Source: Robiginitalea sp963709465
Lineage (GTDB): Bacteria; Bacteroidota; Bacteroidia; Flavobacteriales; Flavobacteriaceae
Direction of reading: 5' to 3'
DNA length: 64,000 bases
Assembly: GCA_963709465.1 (NCBI GenBank)
Contig: CAVPWF010000002.1
Location: 992,001 to 1,056,000, forward strand
Made by a program: the position numbers and the translations under genes. Below, piece after piece: positions 42,087 through 51,634 of this stretch. The notes below the pieces were generated by a model. The model did no database searches and had not been told where the DNA came from. It worked only from the letters and a program-made list of their open reading frames with translations. Within the stretch, counting starts at the first letter, position 1; every line of letters begins with the position of its first letter.

Positions 42087-43652
42087 CTATTCCTGCATTC
42101 CCGGTTGCCTGATTTGGTACCCTTCCGCTTGTTTAGCCGCATCTACCTGTCGCTTAACATCTTTCAGAAGGGCCTTGGCGTCGTATATGATTCCATCTTT
42201 TACGGTGTATTTAACCCCACCCACCCGAACGACTTCATTGTCCTCGGTGAGTTTAATGGCTCCGGTTCCGTAAAGGGCTTTAAAATTCTCAAGGGGATTG
42301 GCCTCCACAAGCACCAGGTCGGCCAGTTTGCCGGGGGTAATAGTCCCGATTTCGCTGTCAAAACCAAGGGCTTCGGCTCCGTTGAGCGTTGCCGCCCGGA
42401 TAATTTCCAAAGGGTGGAATCCAGCTTCCCTGAGCAGCTCCATTTCCCGGATGTAGGCAAAACCGTATAGCTGGTAAATAAATCCGGAATCTGAGCCCAC
42501 TGTAACGCGTCCGCCCCGGTTTTTATATTCATTGACAAAGGTCATCCAAAGCTGGTAATTTTGTTTCCAGGCCACTTCCTGTTCCGTACCCCAGTAGTGC
42601 CAGTAGGAACCATGCGAAATTTTACTCGGAGCGTAAAACCGCCAAAGGGAGGGCAGGGTATAGGTCTCATGCCATTCTGCCCGACGGGCGCGATGCAGAT
42701 CCCGGCTGGCCTCGTAAATATTAAATGTAGGATCCAGGGTAAAGTCAAGGGAAATCAACTCTTCCATTACCTTATTCCAATGGTCTGAATATGGAGCTGC
42801 GGCTTGCTTCCAGAGCTTTCCGGCCTCCTGGAAACGGTGTTGTTCGTTGTTGTAATTGTAGTCCAGGGGATAGTCCTGCACGGTTCGGTCTTCAAAAAGT
42901 GCTTCAGGTAATCCATACCAGTGCTCCATGCTGGTCAGGCCGGCACGCGCTGAATTCAGTACATTCCAACGCGCCACGTCCAGTTGTGCATGGTGGCAGG
43001 CAGATCGGAGCCCCAGTTTTTTGTTTTCGTCCAGGGCGGCACTCATAATTTCAGGAGCCGCGCCGAAAAACTTAATGCCATCCGCACCTTTTTTGGCGTT
43101 CAAACGCACCCATTCCCGTGCTTGTTCCCCTGTGGTAATGGCGTCTTCTGTCCCCTGCCCAAAACCGGTATAAACAAAGATCCTGGGCGCCACGATACTA
43201 TTGGCTGCACTTTTGCGCTTTAAGTCCATCGCAAAATCAACGCCCCGGCCGCTGGGTTCTCTAACGGAAGTAATCCCATGTGCCATCCAGAGTTTAAAAA
43301 CGTAATCCGGCTCGGCTCCCTGGGCCTTGCCTCCGATATGCCCATGCATGTCTACAAAACCCGGCAATACGTACATACCTTCGGCCTGAATCTCGCGGCC
43401 TCCTTTTTTCAGGGCAGGGCGCCGGTCTGCCTCAATGGCCACTCCGGGATACCCCACGACACTAACTTTTACAATCCGGTTCTTTTCAATGACGATATCC
43501 ACGGGGCCTTGTGGTGGCGCCCCGTTGCCATTGATCAGGGTGGCCCCCCGGATTATGAGTTGATCAAAAGGACCTTCTGAAAAGGAATCCTGTGCTCTGG
43601 AGGTGCTTTGGACTATAAGAAGGGCAATTAACAGGAGAATTGTATTTTTCAT
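42087..43652 (-). CDS. Secreted amidohydrolase
   Basis: A 521-residue exported metal-dependent hydrolase with a signal peptide 'LLLIALLIVQSTSRAQ'. The fold begins with 'FDQLIIRGATLINGNGAPP', and unlike the paralogue at 21301 it has the metal motif intact ('LPGFVDMHGHIGG', HxH). Other ligands are the His in 'LRSACHHAQLDV' and the Asp in 'TVGSDSGFIYQL'. The closing 'EIGTITPGKLADLVLVEANP' is the standard amidohydrolase end. The group includes imidazolonepropionase- and prolidase-like enzymes; the substrate is not clear. It lies 57 bases after the M14 peptidase on the same strand, so both may be one degradative unit. Confidence 0.9.
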   Translation of the reverse strand: MKNTILLLIALLIVQSTSRAQDSFSEGPFDQLIIRGATLINGNGAPPQGPVDIVIEKNRIVKVSVVGYPGVAIEADRRPALKKGGREIQAEGMYVLPGFVDMHGHIGGKAQGAEPDYVFKLWMAHGITSVREPSGRGVDFAMDLKRKSAANSIVAPRIFVYTGFGQGTEDAITTGEQAREWVRLNAKKGADGIKFFGAAPEIMSAALDENKKLGLRSACHHAQLDVARWNVLNSARAGLTSMEHWYGLPEALFEDRTVQDYPLDYNYNNEQHRFQEAGKLWKQAAAPYSDHWNKVMEELISLDFTLDPTFNIYEASRDLHRARRAEWHETYTLPSLWRFYAPSKISHGSYWHYWGTEQEVAWKQNYQLWMTFVNEYKNRGGRVTVGSDSGFIYQLYGFAYIREMELLREAGFHPLEIIRAATLNGAEALGFDSEIGTITPGKLADLVLVEANPLENFKALYGTGAIKLTEDNEVVRVGGVKYTVKDGIIYDAKALLKDVKRQVDAAKQAEGYQIRQPGMQE

Positions 43653-43709
43653 GATTTACGAGTTGGCAGATTTATGGAGCTTTTCAGGACGTGCAGGATA
43701 CCCGGCGAA

Positions 43710-46226
43710 TTATTCGGGAACCCGAATGTGATCGCCCAAAAACAGGGCATTTAAAAACAAGCGATTGGTTCCATACCAGGAACCCCGGAAGTTGGGGTTG
43801 TCAGCAAAGAGCACGACCCGGCCCCTTCCCTGTCCGCCCACAAGCAAGGAGGCAGATTTGTCGAGGAAATCCTTTCGATTTTTAGCACTGAGATATCCGT
43901 CGATATGGGCATTTTCTGCGTACTGGCCAACCGTGGCATACGGATTTTTACTGGGTTTAAGCCAAACTTCATTATTCTTGTAGACCGGGATCTGCGAATT
44001 TGTGTACCCGAATGCCAGCGGATGGGTCAGGTCCAGGTTGATTCTCAGAATCACCCCACCTACACTTTCTTTACCCAGATTCTCTTCCGCATCCCCGTAG
44101 GGCAACCGTGTGATCTGTTGTGAACTGTCTTTGACAGTTTCCACCAATTCTTCCTTAACCCACTTATTCTCGATGGCCGTACTCGAGGCTCCTCCGATAG
44201 TGATGAGGGTATTGCCTTTTGAAATCCATTCCCGGATCCGTTCCTTTTCACTGTCGTTCCAGGAGTAACGCCCGCTTACCATTACCAGTGTGTTGTAGTG
44301 GTCCAGATTGGTTCCGCGGAAGTCTCTCAAAGGGATTTTGGTGATGGGCATATGCACCCGGGTATCGAGTAAATGCCAGACTTCTCCAGCTTCATAGGAG
44401 CGCACACCTTCTCCGATCAGCACTGCAGCCTTGGGTTGCTGTAATGGCCGGGAATACCGACTTCCCAAATCCACGCCTTTCAGGTGATAGCCGCTGGCAA
44501 CGGCAAAAGAAGGTACCCTGAAAGTGTCCTGGGCTTCCTTGAGCAGTTTATGGACTTCCTCTGGTGTTTTTTGCTGGAGTGAAACCGGAAGTACCAGGGT
44601 CCCCGGGGCAAAAGATTTTTCGACGCCTCCTACGGAGGTCGTAAACGGTTTAAAAGCACTGCTGAGTACCAGGCCCTTCGATTGCAGGTGATAGAGCATT
44701 GCAGGGGCATTGTAGTCCTGCCAGTCGATCAGGTAGGCGTATTCCGAATACGGAACAGCCGCAACCGGATACAGGTCTTCGATATCGGTTATGCGCTCGC
44801 CCGGGTCAAAGGAGCGGAGCGGGCTGTATTTCATATTGTAGAAATTGGCAACCGACCAGGCAGAAGCGTCATAAAAAACACTATCCCGGTAGGTTTCATA
44901 GGTTTCAAAAAATGTCTGTACCATGCGATATTGGGGCTGGCGGGTCGGTATTACAATAGCGTCTTCCCCTTCCTTATACACCTCAATTTTATGAATCAGT
45001 AGTTTGTCGATAAAAGCTTTCAACCTGTTTTTATCGTATTTCTCTTCTACTCTGTAAGCCCCTATTTTTGTGCCTCCGGCATTCTTAAGCCCGCTTTTAA
45101 AGAAATCTTTTTGATACGCTCTCAGCAGGGCTTTGTTCTCCACGGCTGCCTTTACCGTAGTCATACTGGATACCAACTGATTGCGGATCGTAAAAGGAAA
45201 GGTGATTTCGCCAAAAGGAGTTTTTTGAGCATGCCCCCGGGAACTCGCCTGTTCAAATAATAACCCGAGTCCCCCTTGCAGGTCCGGATAGGACGAGCCA
45301 TACCCTGGGTAGGTGCCGTCAAAAACTTCTTTGGTGAAATAGAGCGATCCGATACTGTCCAGGGATTTTGAGAAATAGGAACCAAAAAGAGTGTTGAGAT
45401 CTTCATAATTCTCTTTGGGCATGATTGGATTCAAAGAGCCATTGGCTTTCATGGGTTCGAAAAAATAAGTGCTTTGGGATCCCATTTCGTGAAAATCTGT
45501 AACGACATTCGGGTACCACTTATGGTACCACTCGAGTTTTCCACGGCTTTCCGGATTGATCGCCAGCAGCCAGTCGCGGTTCAGATCAAACCAGTAATGA
45601 TTGGTTCGTCCGCCCGGAAAGTACTCGTTGTGTTCTGCATCCTGAGGGTCTGAAACCAAAGGGGTGCCCCGGTAGGAATTGGCCCACTGGGTGTGCCGGT
45701 CCCGGCCGTCCGGATTGATCGTTGGATCGATGAAGATGACCGCTTCCCTGCGAAAGCGCTGAATAACCGGGTGCTTAGAAGCTACCAGGATATAGGCGCT
45801 GAGTAGAGCCGCCTCTGAACTTGAAGGTTCATTTCCGTGTACGTTGTATCCGAGCTGCACGAAGATGGGTAAATCTGCCTGGGGATCTGCCGACTGGGCA
45901 GGGTCCGTAAATGCGAGGTGTTGCCGCTGCAGTGCTTCAATGTTTTGGAGTTTCCCGGGTTCGCTCACCCGTAACATAACGAGTTTGCGCTTTTCATGGG
46001 TGTACCCGTAGGTTTCGATATCGGCATTTTCTGAGGCTTCAGCCAGAGTTTCCAAATAGTGTACGATGCGGTCATGACGTGTATGGTATTCCCCAATGCC
46101 ATACCCGAGAAAAGCTTCAGGAGAGGGAATAGCTTCATCGTAGGGTTCGTATTGCTTCAGGAAATAGTCCTGAGCCTGGACAGGGAGGATTGTAATAATT
46201 AGAACAAAAATCAACGGTATGCGCAT
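43710..46226 (-). CDS. Secreted M14 family zinc carboxypeptidase with a C-terminal glutaminase-like domain
   Basis: An 838-residue exported peptidase. Signal peptide: 'LIFVLIITILPVQAQ'. The M14 domain spans about residues 35-350: zinc ligands sit in 'LGYNVHGNEPSSSEA' (HxxE) and 'PNVVTDFHEMGSQS' (His), with 'DPTINPDGRDRHTQW' and 'WFDLNRDWL' between them. The catalytic Glu is probably in the 'LLFEQASSRGHA' stretch. After a beta-rich linker, residues about 600-720 ('AAVLIGEGVRSYEAGEVWHLL') resemble the class I glutamine amidotransferase-like fold often attached to this subgroup. Expected role: peptide scavenging outside the cell. Confidence 0.92.
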   Translation of the reverse strand: MRIPLIFVLIITILPVQAQDYFLKQYEPYDEAIPSPEAFLGYGIGEYHTRHDRIVHYLETLAEASENADIETYGYTHEKRKLVMLRVSEPGKLQNIEALQRQHLAFTDPAQSADPQADLPIFVQLGYNVHGNEPSSSEAALLSAYILVASKHPVIQRFRREAVIFIDPTINPDGRDRHTQWANSYRGTPLVSDPQDAEHNEYFPGGRTNHYWFDLNRDWLLAINPESRGKLEWYHKWYPNVVTDFHEMGSQSTYFFEPMKANGSLNPIMPKENYEDLNTLFGSYFSKSLDSIGSLYFTKEVFDGTYPGYGSSYPDLQGGLGLLFEQASSRGHAQKTPFGEITFPFTIRNQLVSSMTTVKAAVENKALLRAYQKDFFKSGLKNAGGTKIGAYRVEEKYDKNRLKAFIDKLLIHKIEVYKEGEDAIVIPTRQPQYRMVQTFFETYETYRDSVFYDASAWSVANFYNMKYSPLRSFDPGERITDIEDLYPVAAVPYSEYAYLIDWQDYNAPAMLYHLQSKGLVLSSAFKPFTTSVGGVEKSFAPGTLVLPVSLQQKTPEEVHKLLKEAQDTFRVPSFAVASGYHLKGVDLGSRYSRPLQQPKAAVLIGEGVRSYEAGEVWHLLDTRVHMPITKIPLRDFRGTNLDHYNTLVMVSGRYSWNDSEKERIREWISKGNTLITIGGASSTAIENKWVKEELVETVKDSSQQITRLPYGDAEENLGKESVGGVILRINLDLTHPLAFGYTNSQIPVYKNNEVWLKPSKNPYATVGQYAENAHIDGYLSAKNRKDFLDKSASLLVGGQGRGRVVLFADNPNFRGSWYGTNRLFLNALFLGDHIRVPE

Positions 46227-46322
46227 GGGTTGGAGTTTAGTTTGGTTCTACCGATTAAATATAGGAATTCTCGATGGTATGATTGGTATGCCAACCTGTA
46301 AAGCAGTTTTCTGAATGGGTGC

Positions 46323-47537
46323 TCAGGCCATGGAGTGGAAAGGGTCCTGCCGCACTTCCTCAAATCGGATAATATAATTGGTTCCGCGCTTGGAGAGATC
46401 CCGGATTACAGAACCTTTGAGTTGCCTGCTCAGGTTGTGTATGAGTTTTAATCCCAGGGATTTAGACGCCTTATAATCCATGTTTTCGGGGTAGCCCACC
46501 CCGTCATCCCCAATCCGGAGTACGTAGTAGAGTTCATCCTCTTTTTCCAGTGCGATACTGATTTCTCCGGTGTCCCGACCTTCAAAACCGTATTTAAGGG
46601 CATTGGTCACAGCCTCATTGATGAGCAGGCCCAGTGGCAGGGCCGTATCGATGCCCAACTCAACTTCCGGAATATCGATACGAAGCCGGATGTCGGTGTC
46701 AGATCCTTTTACGGACTTTACGAGATAATCGGCCAGTTGTTGCACATAGGTGCTGTATTCGATACAGGAAAGATCTTCGCGCATGTAGAGCATTTCGTGT
46801 ACCATGGCCATACAGACCACCCGGTTCTGACTGCTTTGGATCTGGCTTAAGGTATGGGGGTCTTCGACCGCTCTTCCCTGCATCCTGAGCAGGCTCGAGA
46901 CGGTTTGCAAATTGTTTTTCACGCGGTGATGCACTTCCTTGAGCAACATTTCTTTTTCATTGGCCTTTTGCTCCATCTCCTCCTTACCCAGGTATAAGTC
47001 ATGGAGGTTTCTAAAGAGTTTTTTCCCGAAAATACTTCCCAGGATTACCAGAAAAAACAGAAAAACAAGGGCTGAAAACAGGGATTCCCTTCCCAGAGGT
47101 ATGGAATTCTCAAAGGATCCGAATCCAGGCCCAAGTAGGAGAAGCAATAAGATATACAGAACAGCTGCAGCCAGATACAGATTCCCGATCGATGCTTTGA
47201 TCAGGTAACCGCTTAGAATGAACAGGGCGAACATGCAGATAAAAGGACTCGCCACACCTCCTGAGTAAAGGCTTATTCCAAAAACCAGGACATAGCCCAG
47301 GGCATTGGTCAGCAGATATGCCAGGGGGTGTTCCGGAAGGCGTCGAAGCAATACGAATTGTATTCCAAAAATAACCCCAAGGACACACAACAGCAAGGGC
47401 AGAGGTTCTGAGACTTCGAGAAAATACCAACTGATAGCTGCCAACAGGAAACAGCCAACAGCCGCAAAAACACTGCTGGTCTGTAAGAGGAGGGAGGCAT
47501 CCTGCGACCGCTGCAGATGCTTTCGTTTTTTTTCCAT
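46323..47537 (-). CDS. Membrane sensor histidine kinase, HisKA_2 type
   Basis: A 404-residue sensor kinase. Five to six hydrophobic segments in residues 20-175 form a compact membrane sensor without a large periplasmic loop. The phosphoacceptor helix is 'LLKEVHHRVKNNLQTVSSLL', the HisKA_2 variant with its His in 'HHRVKNNL'. The ATPase domain has the N box 'LLINEAVTNALKYGF', the D box 'IGDDGVGYP' and a G box 'GLKLIHNLS'. The ATG of MEKKRKH is chosen; a 9-codon extension is open upstream. No response regulator is adjacent, so it is an orphan. Confidence 0.9.
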   Translation of the reverse strand: MEKKRKHLQRSQDASLLLQTSSVFAAVGCFLLAAISWYFLEVSEPLPLLLCVLGVIFGIQFVLLRRLPEHPLAYLLTNALGYVLVFGISLYSGGVASPFICMFALFILSGYLIKASIGNLYLAAAVLYILLLLLLGPGFGSFENSIPLGRESLFSALVFLFFLVILGSIFGKKLFRNLHDLYLGKEEMEQKANEKEMLLKEVHHRVKNNLQTVSSLLRMQGRAVEDPHTLSQIQSSQNRVVCMAMVHEMLYMREDLSCIEYSTYVQQLADYLVKSVKGSDTDIRLRIDIPEVELGIDTALPLGLLINEAVTNALKYGFEGRDTGEISIALEKEDELYYVLRIGDDGVGYPENMDYKASKSLGLKLIHNLSRQLKGSVIRDLSKRGTNYIIRFEEVRQDPFHSMA

Positions 47538-47657
47538 TCTGATAAAAAACGGCTTAGTCGGCATAGGCGGAGGCGGGGACTAATGAGGGTATAGGTTTAC
47601 AGAAGTAAAACTACTTCTTATTGCATTAGAATCAAAATAGGTATGGGCTTCATGCAA

Positions 47658-47684
47658 AAAACGATCCCCGCGGGGGATCGTTTT
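47658..47684 (-). terminator. Intrinsic terminator of secA
   Basis: A perfect 12-base stem (AAAACGATCCCC / GGGGATCGTTTT) with a 3-base loop lies 20 bases after the secA stop. On the minus strand it is followed by TTTTTT. Confidence 0.92.
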
Positions 47685-47704
47685 AAATATAAGTCAGAAC
47701 CGAA

Positions 47705-50700
47705 TTAGTGGTCTACAAGCACCCATTCGCCTTTTGAGATCAGGGGTTCGGCCTGTTTAAACTTCACGGTTTTATTCTCTCCGGACAGGATATTTTTGAT
47801 GGTTACTTTTTCATTCCGGCCTATTTTAGCTTGCTCCCGTATAATGGTCTCTGTAATCTGGGGCCGCTGCCCCTGAGTGGCACCTGCCGCCCTGCTTTGA
47901 GCAGTCAATTCATCGCTGTTGGGTATTTCTGCCTTAGAGGTTTTCAGATTGTCCTTGGGGCGCCGTACCTGACGGGCCTCCTGAATATTCTGGGTATTTG
48001 CCGATGGAAGTTCTCCTTTAAACAAAAAGGAAACGATCTCTTTGTTTACTTTTTCGATCATGGATTTAAAAAGCTCAAAAGCCTCAAATTTATAGATCAA
48101 AAGAGGATCTTTTTGCTCGTGAACCGCCAGTTGAACCGACTGTTTCATCTCGTCCATTTTTCTCAGATGGGTTTTCCAGGAGTCGTCTATAATCGCGAGA
48201 GAAATATTTTTCTCAAAATCTGTAATCAACTCTTTGCCCTCTGTGTCATATGCATTCTGAAGGTCTGTAACAACATTCAGCGTTTTAATCCCATCGGTAA
48301 AGGGTACTACAATACGCTCGAATTTGTTGGAATTGTCTTCAAAGACTTTTTTGATCACTGGAAAAGCGGAAGCTGCAGAGCGTTCCATTTTCTGATGATA
48401 ATGGTTATAAGTGGCTGTATAGACCGTTCTAGCGATATCCTGAAACGACATTTTGCCAAACTCCTCTTCGTCTATGGGGGACGTGATGGAGAAATACTTG
48501 ATCAGCTCAAATTCAAAATTTTTGTAATCATTCGCCATTTTGTTGGTCTCCGCAATAACCTCACAGGTATCGTAAATCATATTGGCGATATCCACCTTGA
48601 GGCGATCTCCCTGCAGGGCGTGTCTTCTGCGTTTGTAGACGACTTCACGCTGGGCATTCATAACATCGTCGTATTCCAAAAGTCGCTTCCGGATACCAAA
48701 GTTATTTTCCTCCACTTTTTTCTGGGCTCTTTCGATGGACTTGGTCATCATTCCGGCCTGAATGACCTCTCCTTCCTTAAGACCCATCCGGTCCATCATT
48801 TTTGCGACGCGCTCCGAGCCGAATAACCGCATAAGATTATCCTCGAGCGAGACGTAGAATTGAGAGCTTCCCGGATCTCCCTGACGTCCGGACCGACCTC
48901 TGAGCTGGCGATCCACCCTTCTGGAATCGTGCCTCTCAGTACCGATGATGGCCAGACCCCCCGCCTTTTTCACAGCGTCACTTAGTTTAATATCCGTACC
49001 CCGTCCGGCCATATTGGTCGCTATGGTCACGACACCCGGATTTCCGGCTTCAGCCACAATGTCTGCCTCCTTTTTATGGAGTTTCGCATTGAGGACATTA
49101 TGGTTTATTTTACGAATGTTGAGCATTCGGGATAGCAATTCAGATACCTCTACAGAGGTCGTACCAATAAGTACGGGTCTCTGAGCATTTGAAAGCTCTA
49201 TAACCTCATCGATGATGGCATTGTATTTCTCGCGCTTGGTCTTGTAAATCAAGTCATTGCGGTCATCCCGGGCAATAGGTCGGTTGGTCGGGATTTCTAC
49301 AACATCCAGTTTGTAGATCTCCCAGAATTCACCGGCCTCCGTGACCGCTGTTCCCGTCATCCCGGCGAGTTTGCGGTACATCCTGAAGTAATTCTGCAGG
49401 GTAATCGTTGCAAAGGTCTGGGTCATGGCCTCGATCTTTACATTTTCTTTAGCCTCAATAGCCTGGTGCAGCCCATCGGAATACCGGCGCCCGTCCATAA
49501 TCCGCCCGGTTTGTTCGTCGACGATCATCACCTTGTTCTCCATGACCACGTATTCCACGTCTTTTTCAAAAAGGGCGTAGGCCTTGAGCAACTGGGTCAT
49601 GGTATGTACCCGCTCACTTTTTATAGCAAAATCCTTAAAGAGCTCTTCTTTTAAGCGCGCTTCTTCCTCAATTTCCAGATTTTGATTTTCGATTCGGGCG
49701 ATTTCCCCACCGATGTCCGGCATGATGAAAAAGCCACTGTCCTGATCTCCTGAAACGTATTCGATTCCTTTATCTGTAAGCTCAATCTGGTTGTTTTTCT
49801 CGTCGATAACAAACAGCAATTCGGCATCCACCTGCGGCATTTCGCGGTTGTTGTCCTGCATGTAGAAATTCTCTGTTTTCTGAAGCAGTTGTTTGATCCC
49901 TTCTTCGCTCAGGAATTTAATGAGGGCTTTATTTTTTGGCAGGCCTCTGTGAACGCGGAGTAAGAGTAAGCCACCTTCTTTGGTATCCCCTTCGGCAATT
50001 TTCTTTTTCGCTTCTGCGAGGACTCCCGTAAGATGGCGCTGTTGTTTTTGTACCAGTTCCGATACTTTGGGTCGGAGTTCCTGGAACTCGTGCCGGTCTC
50101 CTTCCGGAACCGGACCAGAAATAATAAGCGGTGTCCGGGCATCATCCACCAATACCGAGTCTACCTCATCCACAATTGCATAATGGTGGGGGCGCTGTAC
50201 CAAATCTGCCGGCGTATGCGCCATGTTGTCCCTGAGGTAATCAAATCCAAATTCATTATTCGTCCCGTAGGTGATGTCGGCATTGTAGGCTGCCCGTCGG
50301 CTTTCAGAATTGGGCTTATGCTTGTCGATACAGTCCACGGTGAGTCCGTGGAATTCAAAAATAGGACCCATCCAGGCGCTGTCCCTTTTGGCGAGGTAGT
50401 CATTGACTGTTACCAGGTGCACGCCCTTACCTGAAAGCGCATTGAGGTACATGGGCAGGGTAGCTACCAGGGTTTTACCTTCTCCGGTTTGCATCTCGGC
50501 AATTTTACCCTGATGCAGCACAATCCCACCGATCAACTGCACGTCGTAATGCACCATGTCCCAGGTGACTTCTTTTCCGGCGGCATCCCAAGAATTGCTC
50601 CAGACGGCTTTATCGCCATCCAGGGTTACATAATCCGAGGTGGCCGAGAGCTTTCGGTCAAACTCACTGGCGTGTACTACCAGTTCAGAATTCGTGGAAA

Positions 50701-51067
50701 ATCTTCGGGCGGTTTCTTTGACAACGGCAAACGCCTCGGGAAGTATTTCTTCCAGGGTCTCCTCGGTTTTCTGATAGGAAGCGTCCAGGAGTTGGTCGAT
50801 CTGGCTATAGAGACTTTCATTCAGGTCGATATCCGTGGAGTTTTTAACTTGTTCCCGCAAATCGGCAATCTGAGCCTCCAGATCCGTGATGCGCTCCTGA
50901 ATAAGGGCTTTAAAAGCACCAGTTTTTCCGCGGAGTTCATCGTTGGAGAGCGATTCGAGACCGGCCCCGAAAGATCTGATTTTTTCAACCAGAGGCTGAA
51001 GGGATTTGACGTCTTTTTTAGCTTTGTCTCCTACAAATGCCTTTAAGATCGTATTGACTATACTCAT
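47705..51067 (-). CDS. secA: Preprotein translocase ATPase SecA
   Basis: The motor that pushes unfolded proteins through SecYEG. The 1120-residue protein is long for the family, as in other Bacteroidota. Walker A is 'AEMQTGEGKTLVATLP', the DEAD-like site is 'AIVDEVDSVLVDDARTPLI', the second nucleotide domain has 'TNMAGRGTDIKL' and 'LRGRSGRQGDPGSS', and the helical scaffold 'IDDSWKTHLRKMDEMKQSVQL' is intact. The C-terminus ends '...ISKGEWVLVDH' with no zinc-binding Cys cluster. The ATG at 51067 (MSIVNTIL) is chosen; a 35-residue Cys-rich upstream extension is not family-like. Confidence 0.98.
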   Translation of the reverse strand: MSIVNTILKAFVGDKAKKDVKSLQPLVEKIRSFGAGLESLSNDELRGKTGAFKALIQERITDLEAQIADLREQVKNSTDIDLNESLYSQIDQLLDASYQKTEETLEEILPEAFAVVKETARRFSTNSELVVHASEFDRKLSATSDYVTLDGDKAVWSNSWDAAGKEVTWDMVHYDVQLIGGIVLHQGKIAEMQTGEGKTLVATLPMYLNALSGKGVHLVTVNDYLAKRDSAWMGPIFEFHGLTVDCIDKHKPNSESRRAAYNADITYGTNNEFGFDYLRDNMAHTPADLVQRPHHYAIVDEVDSVLVDDARTPLIISGPVPEGDRHEFQELRPKVSELVQKQQRHLTGVLAEAKKKIAEGDTKEGGLLLLRVHRGLPKNKALIKFLSEEGIKQLLQKTENFYMQDNNREMPQVDAELLFVIDEKNNQIELTDKGIEYVSGDQDSGFFIMPDIGGEIARIENQNLEIEEEARLKEELFKDFAIKSERVHTMTQLLKAYALFEKDVEYVVMENKVMIVDEQTGRIMDGRRYSDGLHQAIEAKENVKIEAMTQTFATITLQNYFRMYRKLAGMTGTAVTEAGEFWEIYKLDVVEIPTNRPIARDDRNDLIYKTKREKYNAIIDEVIELSNAQRPVLIGTTSVEVSELLSRMLNIRKINHNVLNAKLHKKEADIVAEAGNPGVVTIATNMAGRGTDIKLSDAVKKAGGLAIIGTERHDSRRVDRQLRGRSGRQGDPGSSQFYVSLEDNLMRLFGSERVAKMMDRMGLKEGEVIQAGMMTKSIERAQKKVEENNFGIRKRLLEYDDVMNAQREVVYKRRRHALQGDRLKVDIANMIYDTCEVIAETNKMANDYKNFEFELIKYFSITSPIDEEEFGKMSFQDIARTVYTATYNHYHQKMERSAASAFPVIKKVFEDNSNKFERIVVPFTDGIKTLNVVTDLQNAYDTEGKELITDFEKNISLAIIDDSWKTHLRKMDEMKQSVQLAVHEQKDPLLIYKFEAFELFKSMIEKVNKEIVSFLFKGELPSANTQNIQEARQVRRPKDNLKTSKAEIPNSDELTAQSRAAGATQGQRPQITETIIREQAKIGRNEKVTIKNILSGENKTVKFKQAEPLISKGEWVLVDH

Positions 51068-51230
51068 AATTTTAATGTTGTTTTTTGTCGCCTCAACCGG
51101 GAAGCATCTCCGATGGCAACCGCAAAAGGGGCAGCCCTGAATGCAATTTTTCAGGCCCTTTCTCCAGTACAAAAGGTATTCCAGTTTTTGCTACAGCCGG
51201 AAATCATAGCCCAGGCTGTCAAAATTACAT

Positions 51231-51257
51231 AAAAAAAAAGCCTCCGGGGAGACTTTT
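51231..51257 (-). terminator. Intrinsic terminator of the DUF2795 gene
   Basis: A 10-base stem with one G-T pair (AAAAGTCTCC / GGAGGCTTTT on the minus strand) and a 2-base loop is followed by a run of T. Confidence 0.8.
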
Positions 51258-51278
51258 AAGGGATTGTTATGCGGATTG

Positions 51279-51503
51279 TCAGTATTCGTCTTCGTTCCAC
51301 AAATAATCATCATCTGTGGGATAATCGGGCCAGATCTCTTCGATGGATTCGTAAATCTCGCCCCCTTCCTCTTCCATGGACTGCAGATTCTCCACGACTT
51401 CCAGTGGGGCTCCCGTGCGAATGGCGTAGTCTATTAATTCGTCCTTGGAGGCCGGCCAGGGCGCATCACTTAAGTAGGAGGCTAATTCTAATGTCCAATA
51501 CAT
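51279..51503 (-). CDS. DUF2795 domain protein
   Basis: A 74-residue very acidic protein. The opening 'MYWTLELASYLSDAPWPASKDELIDYAIRTGAPLEVVENLQSM' (given here as two parts in the family pattern) is the DUF2795 domain, a small helical fold of unknown function; the tail is Asp/Glu/Tyr-rich. It has its own promoter (51530-51559) and terminator (51231-51257), so it is transcribed independently of secA, which lies downstream on the same strand. Confidence 0.88.
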   Translation of the reverse strand: MYWTLELASYLSDAPWPASKDELIDYAIRTGAPLEVVENLQSMEEEGGEIYESIEEIWPDYPTDDDYLWNEDEY

Positions 51504-51529
51504 AGCAACACTGCGTTTTTAAATTTTTG

Positions 51530-51559
51530 CAAAAGTATATTTAAAACCAAAATGTCAAA
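51530..51559 (-). promoter_or_regulatory. Complete Bacteroidota promoter of the DUF2795 gene
   Basis: On the minus strand TTTG (51556-51559), an 18-base spacer and TACTTTTG (51530-51537) match TTTG-N17..20-TAnnTTTG exactly. This is the best promoter in the window. It leaves a leader of about 20 bases before the ATG at 51503. Confidence 0.75.
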
Positions 51560-51634
51560 GCAATTTTCTGCTTAATTACTAACACTAAGGAATTTTTATG
51601 GAAAAGGCAATTTCTTAACGGTGAAATTCCGAAT

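Noticed and set aside
51068..51172. A 35-residue Cys-rich N-terminal extension of SecA is open.
   Set aside because: SecA starts with the short MSIVNTIL-type helix; the extension has no family support.
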